Below are positions 44,801 through 55,382 of a stretch of DNA of 64,000 nt, piece after piece (within the stretch, counting starts at the first letter, position 1; each line of letters opens with the position of its first letter). This DNA comes from Amoebophrya sp. A120. Taxonomy: Eukaryota > Sar > Dinophyceae > Syndiniales > Amoebophryaceae. The notes beneath the pieces were generated by a model, which worked only from the letters and a program-made list of their open reading frames with translations, did not search any database and was not told the origin of the DNA. The position numbers were made by a program, and so were the translations under genes. The DNA lies in the NCBI GenBank assembly GCA_905178155.1, contig CAJINV010000001.1, positions 2,964,265-3,028,264 on the forward strand. The letters are read 5' to 3'.

Positions 44801-47800
44801 ACGATCAAGCTGCTCCGCATGACAAATTCTCGAAGAGCCAAACAGGCTGAGAATCTGTGCCAAATCTGTCATGCCAAGCGCGCAAGGTCACCCCTTTGAC
44901 TTTTGCCATTCTTGCATCGCAAACTCATGCAACAGTTGAGAATGTAACAGTTGAGAACGCCATAAGCTGGAACTTCGTGTTGTAGGTGAAGTACTCGCGC
45001 AGAAACACGTCGTAGGTATATGACAGTGCACAACTCCCCCTCCCCCTCATTTGTCATGCAAAATACCCAATTTACCCTTTGTTTTCCTCTTAGCACTGTT
45101 TGCATGACAAGTTTTGGTAGCCCAAATAGCACTATAATCCAGTGCAAATTTGTATTTGTCATGCAAAACCAGCATTCTTTCTGATGCTTGTATTGCCGTT
45201 GATGCTATACAAATGAGGGGGAGGGGGACGGGGAGTTGTGCACCGTTATAAGGTAATGTTCGGATCGTGAAGAAAGGCCCGGTCGCTTTCGTTTTCCTCC
45301 AGTTCCACATGGTAGTTTTCTCGAATCTCGCGCCATTTTGAATGCGTGCGGTCGTCCAACTTCAGCACGATGTCCCGCAGACCCTCGGGCGCAATCTGCT
45401 GCTGCATCCGCGCGTCCAGCTCGATAGACCGCCGACGATTCGCGATGGTGTGGTCCACCACGGCAGGAGCAGCATTACTGTCGACCGGCCTGCTGCTGCG
45501 AGCTCCGGAGCCCCGTCTCCGGACGTGGTTGTTGGAGTTGCGGTTTTGACTGCGCAGGAGCGCCTCCGCGGCTTCCGCGGTGGGCGACGCGTTCGCGGAC
45601 GCCAGCGGCGTAGCTGCCGAAGACGAGGGGGAATTCAAGCCTCGGGAGTTTCGGGCTAGAGGCTGGCGCCCTCCACTCGCCCTCCCAGTGCTGTTGCCCG
45701 ACTGCTCCGTGGGCCGCTGTTGTAGTTTGCATCAAGAAATTCGATCAGAATCAATGTGTTTTTGTTCCCAGCTCAAATACTAGACACGCAAATAGCCCCT
45801 GGGCGACATCAGTCTGAATAATCACAAGTACCCGATTCGGTGGTGGAGGTTTCCGCCCTGTTGGCGCATCTCGCGACGCGGCCGCCGCCCTCGCCGCGTT
45901 CAATCTATCGACCATGTGCCAGACGCGGCCAAGACCCCCGCCCGGAGGAAGTGGTTCGCACAATTTGTCTATGTCAGCTTCGTCGACACGACCAGAATAC
46001 AGTTCTTCCTGCCTGCTTGCCCGAGCCTCGCGCTCCCGCATTTCCGCGTCTATTTCCTCTCGCAACTCCCGTCTGCTGTTTTGCAACGAATCGTAGTGAG
46101 AAACAGGCACAACACCGGCAGCCGCGCCCGCCTCTTCCTCCGCACCTGCTGCCCCGCGCCCGCTGCTCCGACCGCTGTTCCGCGTACTACTCGTGGTCCC
46201 GACGCCCTTCCCGTGCTGTCGAAAATCCTCGATGTTTTGAATTTGATCACTCTTCCCACTATTTCTCGTCGCATCCCCGCTCGGTAAAGTGTCACTGGTT
46301 TGCGACCTGGACGCCGACAGTGTGCGCTCTACTTTCGACCGCTTTTTTTCCTTTTTGTCTTTCTTCGATTTCTTCGCTGGAATCATACTACTGGCATCCT
46401 CCCTAGAATGATCAGCAGAGGAAGTCAAGGACGTCATCGCCGAATGAAGGGTTTGTTGTTGATGCTGTGGGGGAGCTGCAAATCCGCCCTGCACTGTAGC
46501 GTGCAGCCTGCTAGTACTCGAAGAGGACCCGCCGACCTGGTGCTGCGGTGATGGTGCCCCTTGCAGGTGGAGCTGTGATGTAGTAGTCGCTAGCATGCCT
46601 TGATCATGTTCTCGAGGTGGGGACCGAGCGACGTTCGGACCAAGATCTTGGAGCGTAGGCCGTGCGTAGGAAGGGGAAGAGGTCGGCAGCAGCGACGGAC
46701 TTTCTGCCCGTGGTTGAGAAGTCGCTCGTGCGTGTTTGTCGCTCGAAGTTCTACTTGCGGTATTTAAGTGGAGTCGACCTGATGTGATGTCGTTTTTCAT
46801 AATTTTTAAAAAGGTTCAGGGTTTTCTCGAAGAAAAACGGAAATGACGCCAGCACTACCCAAAAGACCATCGAAAAAGTGCACTTCGCTTTACGAAAGCA
46901 AGAAAACGGTTCGCACCTGTGCTCAGCTGGAGTCCAAAGGGCGCTTGCAATTGGCACGGCGACGTGTTCAATGCGTGTTGGTGCTGCTGGATGTCGATCG
47001 AAGTGGGCGACACTGCGCCCGGTCGCGAGAGCCCCGCTCCGGGAAAGACATTCAACCGCGTGGCGCCCCCCGCTGGCTGGGCAATTACCCTACCGATCGC
47101 GCTCTCCCCGCGATCCACGCTCCATCCGCGCTGCTGCGCAGCAGACAGGTTTGCGGCCCCCGCGCCGCCAAGCTGGGCCCCCGAAGTGGCTGCGTTGTTG
47201 GTCGCTCCTGCACTGGGACCAAAGGCGGTTCTGCCTCTGCTGCTGCTCGTGCTGGCGTTATTGTTCCCGGAATCTTGGTGCTGTGCGCCGACAACTGCAC
47301 CACCCGCCCGACTTCTGTCCGAGGGTGCAAACCCAAAGCTGGAAGCCGTCTGGTTCTCGTCAACTGTTGGTGTAGAAGGCGAAAACGCCGGAACCTCCGC
47401 ACTTCCACCACCACGACGCGAAGATGAAACTGCTAGAGAATGCTTGCTAAACGGATTAGCTGTAGCGGTCTTCAACCCCTGCAGGGTTGGGATCTGTAGG
47501 CCTGCGCCTGCGGGTGGGCGGTGCGCCAAAAAGGCATTTCCGGCAGAATATGAAAACAGAAAACGGATCTGGGCGAGGTTCTTAGTGTAGAAAGGCACGA
47601 AGTTGCTCTTGCGCATGACGCCTGTAACATCTTCGGTAGATGATAATCTTGCGTGACTCCTACAAAAGGTTCTTTGGATGATTCCCATCCTATGTTAAAG
47701 CAGTAGTCTGTTTCTGCACTTTCATTGAAAATTAAAAATGCCGCATCGTTTTTCATTTTACCAAAGGATAGCTTGAAACCGCTTGTAGTTCCACCACCGG

Positions 47801-48164
47801 CGCGCGTAGTTGCATTTGCAGCGACGCCTCCCACACCCAACCGCGAGGAGGAAGCTGCACCGACGCCAACTGTGGAAAAAGATGTTGACAACCCGGGAGA
47901 GGTCGCGCGTTGCTCCGCGAAGCTGGTCGCGGAGGCCGAGGATCTGGAGGCAAAATCAATGTTTTGCTGGCCGCCCGGCGAAAACGGTTGGGCTACCGGA
48001 ACGGGTTGTGGCGCGTCCACTGCACTGGTCGCGCTCGAAGCCGGTCCACTTGTTCCCACTTGGTGACTGGACGAGGATCCTAAACCAGAGTTAGAGCGCT
48101 GGTTGGTGGTCGTTGGCTGCGGTAGTGCGCCCGAAAAAGCCGCGCCAAACTGAAACTGATGCAT
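41879..48164 (-). CDS. Large Ser/Gly/Ala-rich protein, nine exons, two introners
   Basis: Exons: 48164-47762, 47507-46917 (the acceptor could be six bases later), 46778-45832, 45716-45251, 45013-44965, 44589-44298, 44170-43096, 42963-42306 and 42143-41879. They total 1582 codons, an exact multiple of three. Six introns are GT-AG (about 115-254 bases) and two are introners, joined as HDPNITYDVFLRE and NTKFQLQLCAVLE. The N-terminus is low-complexity with scattered FG dipeptides (FQFGAAFSGAL, SSFGFAP), reminiscent of but not proving an FG nucleoporin. The middle has a Lys-rich patch KKSKKDKKEKKRSK and coiled-coil helices (LREEIDAEMREREARASRQ, LEAALQENKQLKAEL). A late block, VRLTVPPNCTKQTLLRFEHN then EVPAPENAIEGEEVLYRIP, resembles VPP-type beta modules. 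The C-terminus is acidic (EQIKEEDEE). Function is unknown. Confidence 0.78.
44595..44964 (-). mobile_element. Compound introner, family A (370 bp)
   Basis: It begins TATGGCGTTCTCAAACGTTA and ends AGTTGAGAACGCCATA. The flanks are perfect AGCTG repeats at 44590-44594 and 44965-44969. Compared with the other family A copies (235-236 bases) it carries about 135 extra bases near the left end. The motif TTACATGATTTGTCATGC occurs twice, near 44625 and 44757, bracketing the extra sequence. Removal of the whole unit gives the in-frame join KFQLQLCAVLE. Confidence 0.92.
45019..45250 (-). mobile_element. Introner, family D (232 bp)
   Basis: The ends are TATGACAGTGCACAACTCCC on the left and, inverted, TATAACGGTGCACAACTCCC on the right, followed by C/T-rich tracts then CTCATTTGT. 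The flanks are perfect AGGTA repeats at 45014-45018 and 45251-45255. The interior shares a core with family A (GCATGACAAGTT, AATAGCACTATAATCC), although the ends differ. Removal gives the in-frame join HDPNITYDVFL. Only 49 exon bases separate it from the family A copy. Confidence 0.93.
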
Positions 48165-49639
48165 TGGAAGGGTGTCGTACTGTCGTTACGCTGTTGTTTA
48201 TCTTTACTTCTACTTCTTAGGCCAGCAGTGTCCGTTGCTTTACAGCTGACAGTTGTCGTCCAAGCCACGAATATTTTTCGGCTGTCAGTGATCAACTTGT
48301 ACCTACATTGTCTAGTAATGAAGCAAGTGTTTCACACTGTCACTGTACTATATTCACTGTACTTTCAGGATTTCAGAAGATTTTCCGACTCAGGCAAGTG
48401 CGAATAAGGTGCCTCCGAACGAGGGTTATAGCAATAAAGGCCATACGCAATCGTCATATACATTTAGATTTATGAGCGTATGTACTAGCAACTGAAAACT
48501 ACAAGTGGCACCATTTTGCTGTACTGTCTTCACCGTTTGTTGTCCGCCCCACACTATTTGCAACAGAAGTGTCAAGTTGCATTCTTTCTCTCGGAGTCAG
48601 GCTAGAGACAGTCAGAATTACACTGAGACTGAAGGCGAACGAAAGAATGAAAAAACTGAATGTTACAACCACTAGACCTGCTGGCTGACTATGGCACCAA
48701 CACGCCTATCGCAATCCTTAAAAATGCTTCGACTTGAACCGAAACCGACGATGAAGTTCTAGAACATGGAACTGGATGACCACGGCGCACAACGCTGATA
48801 CCTGCCGGCACCTGCCTTGCTGTCAGTGTGAAGACCGCGTCACTACTGATGAATCGGTAGAGGTCGAATTTGTATCGTTGCCTCTCCCTTGTATTGATGT
48901 AGTTATCGACGAACTACGACGCCGCCTTGGGTTTGTACATTCATTTTTTTCATAAATCACAATATATAATGCGGCCGCCTTGATGCAAAGGCTTGAGAAT
49001 CACCACGAATCCTCTGTGTCAAGTTTTTCTTTCCTGGTGTTGGGGTACTAGACTGCGTCCTGATATTCCGATTCCTCGAAGTCCTGTCTGCTTGAGGTTG
49101 AGTGAAAGTGAAATGTTCCTAAAAATAACTGTAGAAGTAATCTTCCTGATCCTGCCTGCTTCTTGCTTTTTTTAGTGTACTGTTCTCAAGTGTAGTGAGT
49201 GTGGGAGTACTTACTTGATGTGCAAATTCCTTCGTAAGAAAATCTTCGCGCTGTCCCTTTTACCTTTTTTGCATTTGCGTAATCCTGCCATATAAGATGC
49301 TGATGCTGAAGCCTTGCCTTGTTCCCCGTTTATTTGCAGCGCCACATTTAACACCTGAGTTGTTACCGGTAAGGTTTTGGTTTTTTACCACGAATGTCGT
49401 GTTTATTCATAGGGCAGAGTACTCAACTATTCCTTACCTTTGTCGCGTCGGCTGTGGTCCCAACAAAAGGTCCAAAGTTGACAGGTTGAAAAAGTTCAGG
49501 TAGCAGTTGTAGCTGCACTCGCCTCGGACTCGAGATCAAGATGAAGATCATCATCAAAACGTAGCACACGCTGCTATTAGCAGCCTGTACAACTACCAGC
49601 AGCATCTCGATAGTGACATAATTTCCAGTACCTGTATTC
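48165..49639. other. Intergenic, no supported gene
   Basis: About 1.5 kb of AT-rich sequence between two disordered-protein genes. It has only short chance open frames, no inverted ends and no tandem repeats by eye. Confidence 0.5.
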
Positions 49640-52237
49640 CTACCCATACGCCGACTGCGCGATGTAGGGCGAGCTGCTCTGGACGTAGTACCTCGGAGAA
49701 AGCGCCGCTGCAGTTTGCGCTGGTAGCGACTGCGTCAACTGGCCACCAAAGTACGGCACACTGGCCGCTGCGTAGGACTGTGGTTGTGCCATAGATTGTG
49801 CAAGTTGGGCGGGAGCCGTTTGCGGCATCATCATCTGCGGCGCACCTGCACCTCCCGCCGCGGGACCGGGGGAAAGGGACATGGCAGGTCGGAGGTAGGG
49901 GGACGCAGACGCAGTGACGTACTGCTGGGAACTTATCCCGGGCGTTGTCGCAGGCATTCCCATGACGACCTGCTGTGGTTGCTGCTGCGGCGCAAAGGGC
50001 GACATAGAGCGTACGGGTTGCGGGGTCAGGAAGGGGGAAGCAGAGGTTATTGTACGCGTAGTTGGCTGGGGAGAAAGCTGCAGCTGCATCCACGTTGCAC
50101 CGGCCGCTCCGTCGTCCAAGCTGCCGCGACGGCGTGGAGTCAAAGACGCAGATCTTCGCATTTGGTTTTGTGCAACTAAGTCCGCGTGGTTGACTAAGGA
50201 AGGCACCCTCGGCGCCGCGTCGGCAAAGGGATTCTTGTTTGTGCTTGCCCCGGTCGCGCTTTCCTTCTTTTCCCCCGCCGGGGCCCACCAATCCTCGTCC
50301 TCCGAATCCCTGCGCTTCAAGCTTGACAGCCGGTTATTCTGTGCGAGAACGATGTTCCGCATGTTGTGTAGCGCCTTCTGTTGCTGCAACAGCTGCAATT
50401 GCAGTTGCGCGTGCTGCCTCTGTTTCGCCAGCGGCGTGGCGTCCAGGCCCAGGTCCTCCGCCCGCTGGAGCGCCCCCGGGGATCCCGGCCCGGCGAGCTG
50501 CGGCTGCGGCATCGCCAGCTGAAGATTGGCTTGTGGTTGCACGTAGGACAGAACCGGTGCGGAACTGGCGACATTCGGGGGAGGCGATGCTGTTCCTGGA
50601 AGAACAGTCAGCGCGTTCGGTGTCGTCATTGGCAATTGTCCTCCCGCAGAGGCCGCGGCAAATGCGGCCGCTTGCTCCTGCAACATAGCCTCCTGCATCA
50701 AATTGTTGTAGTAAACCTGCTGCAAGTTTGGATTCAGTGGCGGCGTCGCGGGGGCGGCTGGTTGCTGTAGTGCACCAGTTCCTCCTGCCGTCGGCGTTGC
50801 CAAGCCTTGCAAGTCCGCCGCACTCGTAAAGAATCTTGGTGAAGTCAACGCAAGCAACTTGTCCTGCTCTGACATGAGAGGATGAATCACCGGTGGCAGT
50901 CCCGCCTGCTGCAGGGCGTGCGTCGGCGAGAGCGAATGCGGCTGTGCGGTCATCGCCGCGGCGTTCATTTGCGCGAGGTTGCCGGAAACTAATGGAAGCT
51001 GCGGCTGTGATTGCGCGATCTGCTGTAGCTGTTCTGGCTGCGAGAAATTCATCGCAGGGCCGCCGGACTGCTGCAGCATGGCATTCTGCACGCTCGCGGG
51101 CATCTGGAGAACTTCGGCCATCGGGTGCGAGAAGTGCGGTTGTTGCGGTGCAATCGTCTGTGTCTGTGGCATTTGCTGCATAAAATCCGGCTGTTGCTGC
51201 ATCTGCTGCGCCGCCGGCATAGACTGCTGCATTGCCATTGGCATCTGCTGCATAAATCCACTCTGATCTACAAACCCAGGCTGCTGCTGCTGCTGTTGCC
51301 CCATCATGTTCATTTGAGACTGCATCATATTTTGATGTTGGGGTGGCATGCTATTCTGCATGTTCATTTGTTGCTGGTCCATTTGCATCTGCCCCGGGCC
51401 GATGGTCTGCGAGGGTGGCATTGACATCGACATATTGTTACCCCCGTAATTCATCTGCGGCGGCATGCTTTGCTGCATTTGTGGTGGTGGCATGGATTGT
51501 TGCATTTGCGCTGGCATGGATTGATTGTACATCATAGACTGATCCTGATTTTGCTGCACCTGCGGACCACCCATCGACATGTTCATGTTGCTCTGCATCA
51601 TCTGCGGTTGCTGCTGTGGTGGTTGGCTCATCATGTTTTGGTACGGCATGGATTGCTGCATCGGGTCTACTCCTGGACCGCCTCCCATGAAGGACTGCTG
51701 GGGTGGGTTGTTCATCATCTGTGGTGGCATGCTCTGACTAGGGTTGTTCATATTGTTGTTGATTGGTGCACCCTGCTGGCCGAAGTAGTTGTCACTTTGT
51801 GCTGGTGGAGGCTGCGAGGCGGAGATACCTGCCATGCCGGCTGGCGCGTTCATGGACTGGCCGAGGTCGGAGGATTGCGGAAAATCGAAGAACGAAGACA
51901 AGTCCGGCACCGTTGAGTGATTGTTGGCAGCTGCGCCGCCACTAGTACCGCTGCCTCGCTTTGAACTCTTTTTCGAACTTGTCCCTCCGTGGTCGCGCTT
52001 GGAAGACTTGTGCTCCTTTTTCATCTTGCTCGAGTGTTTACTCTGTTGTTCCCCACCTCCACCCCCACCGCCGCCGCTTTCCCGTTTGTACTTGTCTTCT
52101 GGCGTGTCGAGGAGGTGGTTAATCGCGCGGTTCATGTCACTGTCTGCGCCCTCCCAGAGCTCCTTCAGCCATCCGCGGGAAAGATCGTTGCCGCCCATGG
52201 CGGTGGCCGTAGCCACGAAGTCCTCGAACTTTGCCAT
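49640..52237 (-). CDS. UBA-like domain protein with long Q/M/P-rich region
   Basis: A single exon of 865 residues. Residues 1-52 (FVATATAMGGNDLSRGW, then ELWEGADSDMNRAINHLLD) look like a UBA/CUE-type three-helix domain, a family known to bind ubiquitin. A Gly run and a Lys/Ser-rich basic segment (KMKKEHKSSKRDHGGTSSKK) follow. Residues about 120-380 are Gln/Met/Pro-rich and prion-like (for example QQSMPPPQMQQSMPPQM). Further on come Ala/Pro/Gln-rich sequence, a leucine/glutamine helix (QRQHAQLQLQLLQQQKALH), an acidic patch DSEDEDWWAP and an NPF tripeptide (NKNPFADAAP) that could bind EH domains. Ser-Pro and Thr-Pro sites cluster near the end. An endocytic or ubiquitin adaptor is one reading, and RNA-granule or coactivator roles are equally possible. 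Confidence 0.8.
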   Translation of the reverse strand: MAKFEDFVATATAMGGNDLSRGWLKELWEGADSDMNRAINHLLDTPEDKYKRESGGGGGGGGEQQSKHSSKMKKEHKSSKRDHGGTSSKKSSKRGSGTSGGAAANNHSTVPDLSSFFDFPQSSDLGQSMNAPAGMAGISASQPPPAQSDNYFGQQGAPINNNMNNPSQSMPPQMMNNPPQQSFMGGGPGVDPMQQSMPYQNMMSQPPQQQPQMMQSNMNMSMGGPQVQQNQDQSMMYNQSMPAQMQQSMPPPQMQQSMPPQMNYGGNNMSMSMPPSQTIGPGQMQMDQQQMNMQNSMPPQHQNMMQSQMNMMGQQQQQQPGFVDQSGFMQQMPMAMQQSMPAAQQMQQQPDFMQQMPQTQTIAPQQPHFSHPMAEVLQMPASVQNAMLQQSGGPAMNFSQPEQLQQIAQSQPQLPLVSGNLAQMNAAAMTAQPHSLSPTHALQQAGLPPVIHPLMSEQDKLLALTSPRFFTSAADLQGLATPTAGGTGALQQPAAPATPPLNPNLQQVYYNNLMQEAMLQEQAAAFAAASAGGQLPMTTPNALTVLPGTASPPPNVASSAPVLSYVQPQANLQLAMPQPQLAGPGSPGALQRAEDLGLDATPLAKQRQHAQLQLQLLQQQKALHNMRNIVLAQNNRLSSLKRRDSEDEDWWAPAGEKKESATGASTNKNPFADAAPRVPSLVNHADLVAQNQMRRSASLTPRRRGSLDDGAAGATWMQLQLSPQPTTRTITSASPFLTPQPVRSMSPFAPQQQPQQVVMGMPATTPGISSQQYVTASASPYLRPAMSLSPGPAAGGAGAPQMMMPQTAPAQLAQSMAQPQSYAAASVPYFGGQLTQSLPAQTAAALSPRYYVQSSSPYIAQSAYG

Positions 52238-53124
52238 CGTGCCGCAGTTGTCGTGAGCGCTCCCTGTCGTGTACTTCTTGACGAGGTTGGAGAGGAAGCG
52301 CTCGTGCGGTTGGTACTAGAGGTGGTTCGAGTACTACGTACAACAGGAATAGCCTCGCTGTCTCAGATATTTCCGACCGCTGATCTCTACCTCGAACCTA
52401 CCATTAGAATCTTGTTCTTCTTCGACTTCGCCCTCTTTACTCTACAAACATTGGGTGCCCATGATAAAGAAAAAAACAGGATTTTCAGCTAGCCCTCAAG
52501 AAGAGTGTCAACCGGCTACGATCAAGCCATCGGTATTTGGGGAAGGGGGTTCATAGAGGACGGACCATGTTCGTACGTATATTTTTGACCTGGAGTTCGT
52601 AAAAGGCGAACAAGCACGACGTTGAGATTTCCATTTTAGTAACCCCATCAACACTTCTACTTCATCAAGATGAAGATGACTCGATTGGGATTGTTTTTTT
52701 TTTGTACAACAATCTTCCCGCCCAGGCCCACTTGACGTTGTGAAAGAGCTTTAGCTTCAGCTGCTTCTAGAAAGTGAAGAAGTAACATTCGTTTTTTTTT
52801 TTTACGTACACGCAGGTTTTACGGTGCAAGATATACTGTGCTTCTCGGCTCTCACGACGTTTCGAGGACATCCCTTTCTCTCACGAAATCTATCCCTGGC
52901 GACGTATGACTTGATCTAAACTAGCACTTTGGAACACGGAGCAGGCTTCGATTTGACGAAATGCCCCTCTCTGGTGTAGCGCACGACTGTAGAGTTTGAT
53001 AGAACTAGAAGATCTCAACATTGCAATTTTTCAACCACTAATAGCGCGATGTTCCTCCATTTTTGCCTTTGCGTTGACGCGTTTTTTGTCTTGCATGAAC
53101 CAGCACAAGAATCCTCAGTCACTG
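52238..53124. other. Intergenic, no supported gene
   Basis: The spacer between two minus-strand genes contains A/T homopolymer tracts near 52690 and 52792 and only short open frames. No promoter motif can be named. Confidence 0.5.
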
Positions 53125-54579
53125 TCACGACTGTCCGCCAAGCAGCAGCGACCCAGTTGTGTTCATTACCCCTGCCTGCTCCGACTCGCGGACTGCTTCT
53201 TCGATCGCGTGCTTTTTCCGCGGGACCAGATTCCGTTCCAGAAAAAGGCGGAGCAGGTCCAAGCAGGCTCGTCTGGACCTTTCTCTTATCAACACGTCGA
53301 CCATGACCGCCGCGTCGTTCGTGTAGAGAAAGTGGTTCCTCGTGTCCGCCCGGAGGATGCGAAGGAGCATGTGTGACGCTTCACGGATGTGCGTTCGCCG
53401 GTTCAGGAGCTGGAGCTGGTTTTATATTCATTTCCAATAGGAATAGGAGGAAGGAAAATCGAAATTTCAATAGTTCGTGCGGGTTTCTAGTTTCCATTAC
53501 GTGTCCCGTTTAGTAGAAAGCAACAAAAACATTTTGTTTCGCCGACATTCATCATCTCAATGTAATTTGGGGTGGCAAAAGTGCATTCATACCAAGTGCT
53601 CTCCCCACACCCTGCCCTGCGGGTGCTTGAGTGCCAGGGACACGAGCGCCTCCGCACACTCCGGCGGCCCGTGGTCGAAAAGTTCCAGGATTAACGGCCC
53701 GAGATATTCGTCGATTTCTCGCGGCGCGATTTGCGTCAACAGCTCCAGCAGGACGGGGCAGAGGTCTGCGGTGAAAACGACGGTCATGGTTTCCAATTTT
53801 TTCCCCTGCTCTAGCTCCTTTTCGCTGTCCTCGCGAATTTTTTCCTTTTGCAATTCCCACAAGATTCGCGTCGCGCGCAGCCTGGGTTGTGCTTCCGGGT
53901 TCAGCCCCCCGCGGGGGCTCCTTGACGTCGAAAACGAACTCAACGCTCCCGTGTGCGGATCCTGCTCCTCGTCGATCGCGATTCTTTTCAGGATCTCCAC
54001 CAGCCCCTCCCCCCTGCTCGACCGGTTGCCCTTCATGTAGCGCACGAAATAGAAGAGAATGCGGAGGAGGCAATCCCGCATGTCCGCATTGGCAGCTTGC
54101 TGCAGCATGTCGGGCCACTTGCTCGAGAAATCCCGGTCCAAGCTTCGCGCCCAGGTGCTGTATTCCCTGCTGGTCCGGTCCACCGAAGGAGACTCCAGCG
54201 TCTCCAATAACTGCCGCAATTCCACGAGTGAGAGCTCGAATTCCTCGCCGCTAGAGGTGGAACTGCTAGTTGTACCGGGAGCAGCTGCGCCATCTCTAGT
54301 ACTACTTCCGGCGTAGTCTCTATTTATTTTTGCAGAAGCTGCTGTAGAGGAGCTGCTGCCTCCGCCCGTAGTCGTCCCCGCCGCGACGAGTGGTGCGTCG
54401 CGGTCGCCGATACCCCCACTTCCATGAACATGATGTTCGAGTTTGGTTTGTTTTGCTCCATGGAGGTCCTCGTCCTCACTGCGGAATCGCTTTCGCGATG
54501 CCTCGCTTGTTGTTCCAAGGGCCGCGCGAGCCGCTTCAGAGCGTCCTGCTCGCGTAGATGATGCCCAGGACGTTGCCAT
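53125..54579 (-). CDS. SPIN90/Ldb17-like protein
   Basis: The exons 54579-53593 and 53415-53125 (acceptor could be six bases later) make 426 codons including the stop. The intron is GT-AG with phase 0 on both sides. The N-terminal 115 residues are disordered, with a basic cluster SRKRFRSEDED that could be a nuclear signal. The rest is helical, with LVELRQLLETLESPS, LLRILFYFVRYMKG, AEALVSLALKHPQG and then, across the intron, GEHLLQLLNRRTHIREASH, MLLRILRADTRNHFLYTNDA and MVDVLIRERSR. The pattern of a leucine-rich helical block with LLNR and a following LYTND plus hydrophobic VLIREL-like helix matches the SPIN90/Ldb17 leucine-rich domain, a family known to activate Arp2/3-nucleated linear actin filaments. 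No SH3 domain is present. The assignment rests on remembered motif shape and is moderate. Confidence 0.7.
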
Positions 54580-55382
54580 GATTTATTCTGCAACCGTGCT
54601 GATGTTTTTTGTGCAGCAATCTACTTTTGCAACATGCGTGATCGTAAAGTGAAGAAGCAACAAGTTCACCTACAACACATCATCAAAAACACATTTATGA
54701 TTATTCGTGTCTGCTTGAAACAGAAACACCCGATCGTAAGAAAGACATCAGCGAATTGTATGTGCATCTTCTTTCGCGTCAATAACAAAACTCGTCCGTG
54801 CTTCTTCTGGACGATGCTGAAGATGATCTACAACTTGTGATCTGTTTTATCTTTTCAACAACGTAGGTCGTACAATCGAACGAAAGAAAAAGCCAGTAGA
54901 AATGCGAGCCTGGTTCTGGTTGTCGAGGATCATTGCATCGATCATGCAGCGAGTAGAGTCCAAGTCCAACATTTTTCCACGGAGCGAGTCACGAACGAAG
55001 GCTGCACTCTCTTCGAGGTCGACTACTTACATATCGACGCGTGAACATTTTTTTTTTCGGAATATTGAACCGAAGGCACAGCGGCAGCTCACTGAAAGCC
55101 TCGAAGTCAATCGGCGCTGCAATCAACAAAGCTCAAACTCTTTTTGAAGTTGAACTGTTATTCTACTTCTGAAACATGAAGAACTGTAGAACTGAAGGGA
55201 ATCTAACCACTCAATTCTGTTGCGGTGGATCGAAATCTGTCAGCGTGGTCGTGCTGCTCGGTACATTTGTGATTCGACAAGAACAAGTTTGGCTGCAGAA
55301 ACCCCATCTAATATGCGCGGCATGCTTCGACTTCTTACACCGCCCTGAAGATCTGCAAAGATAAGATGCCTCTCCCGTCTCG
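54580..55382. other. Intergenic, no supported gene
   Basis: About 800 bases of AT-rich sequence. Short open frames on the plus strand carry no domains. Nothing else is recognised. Confidence 0.5.
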
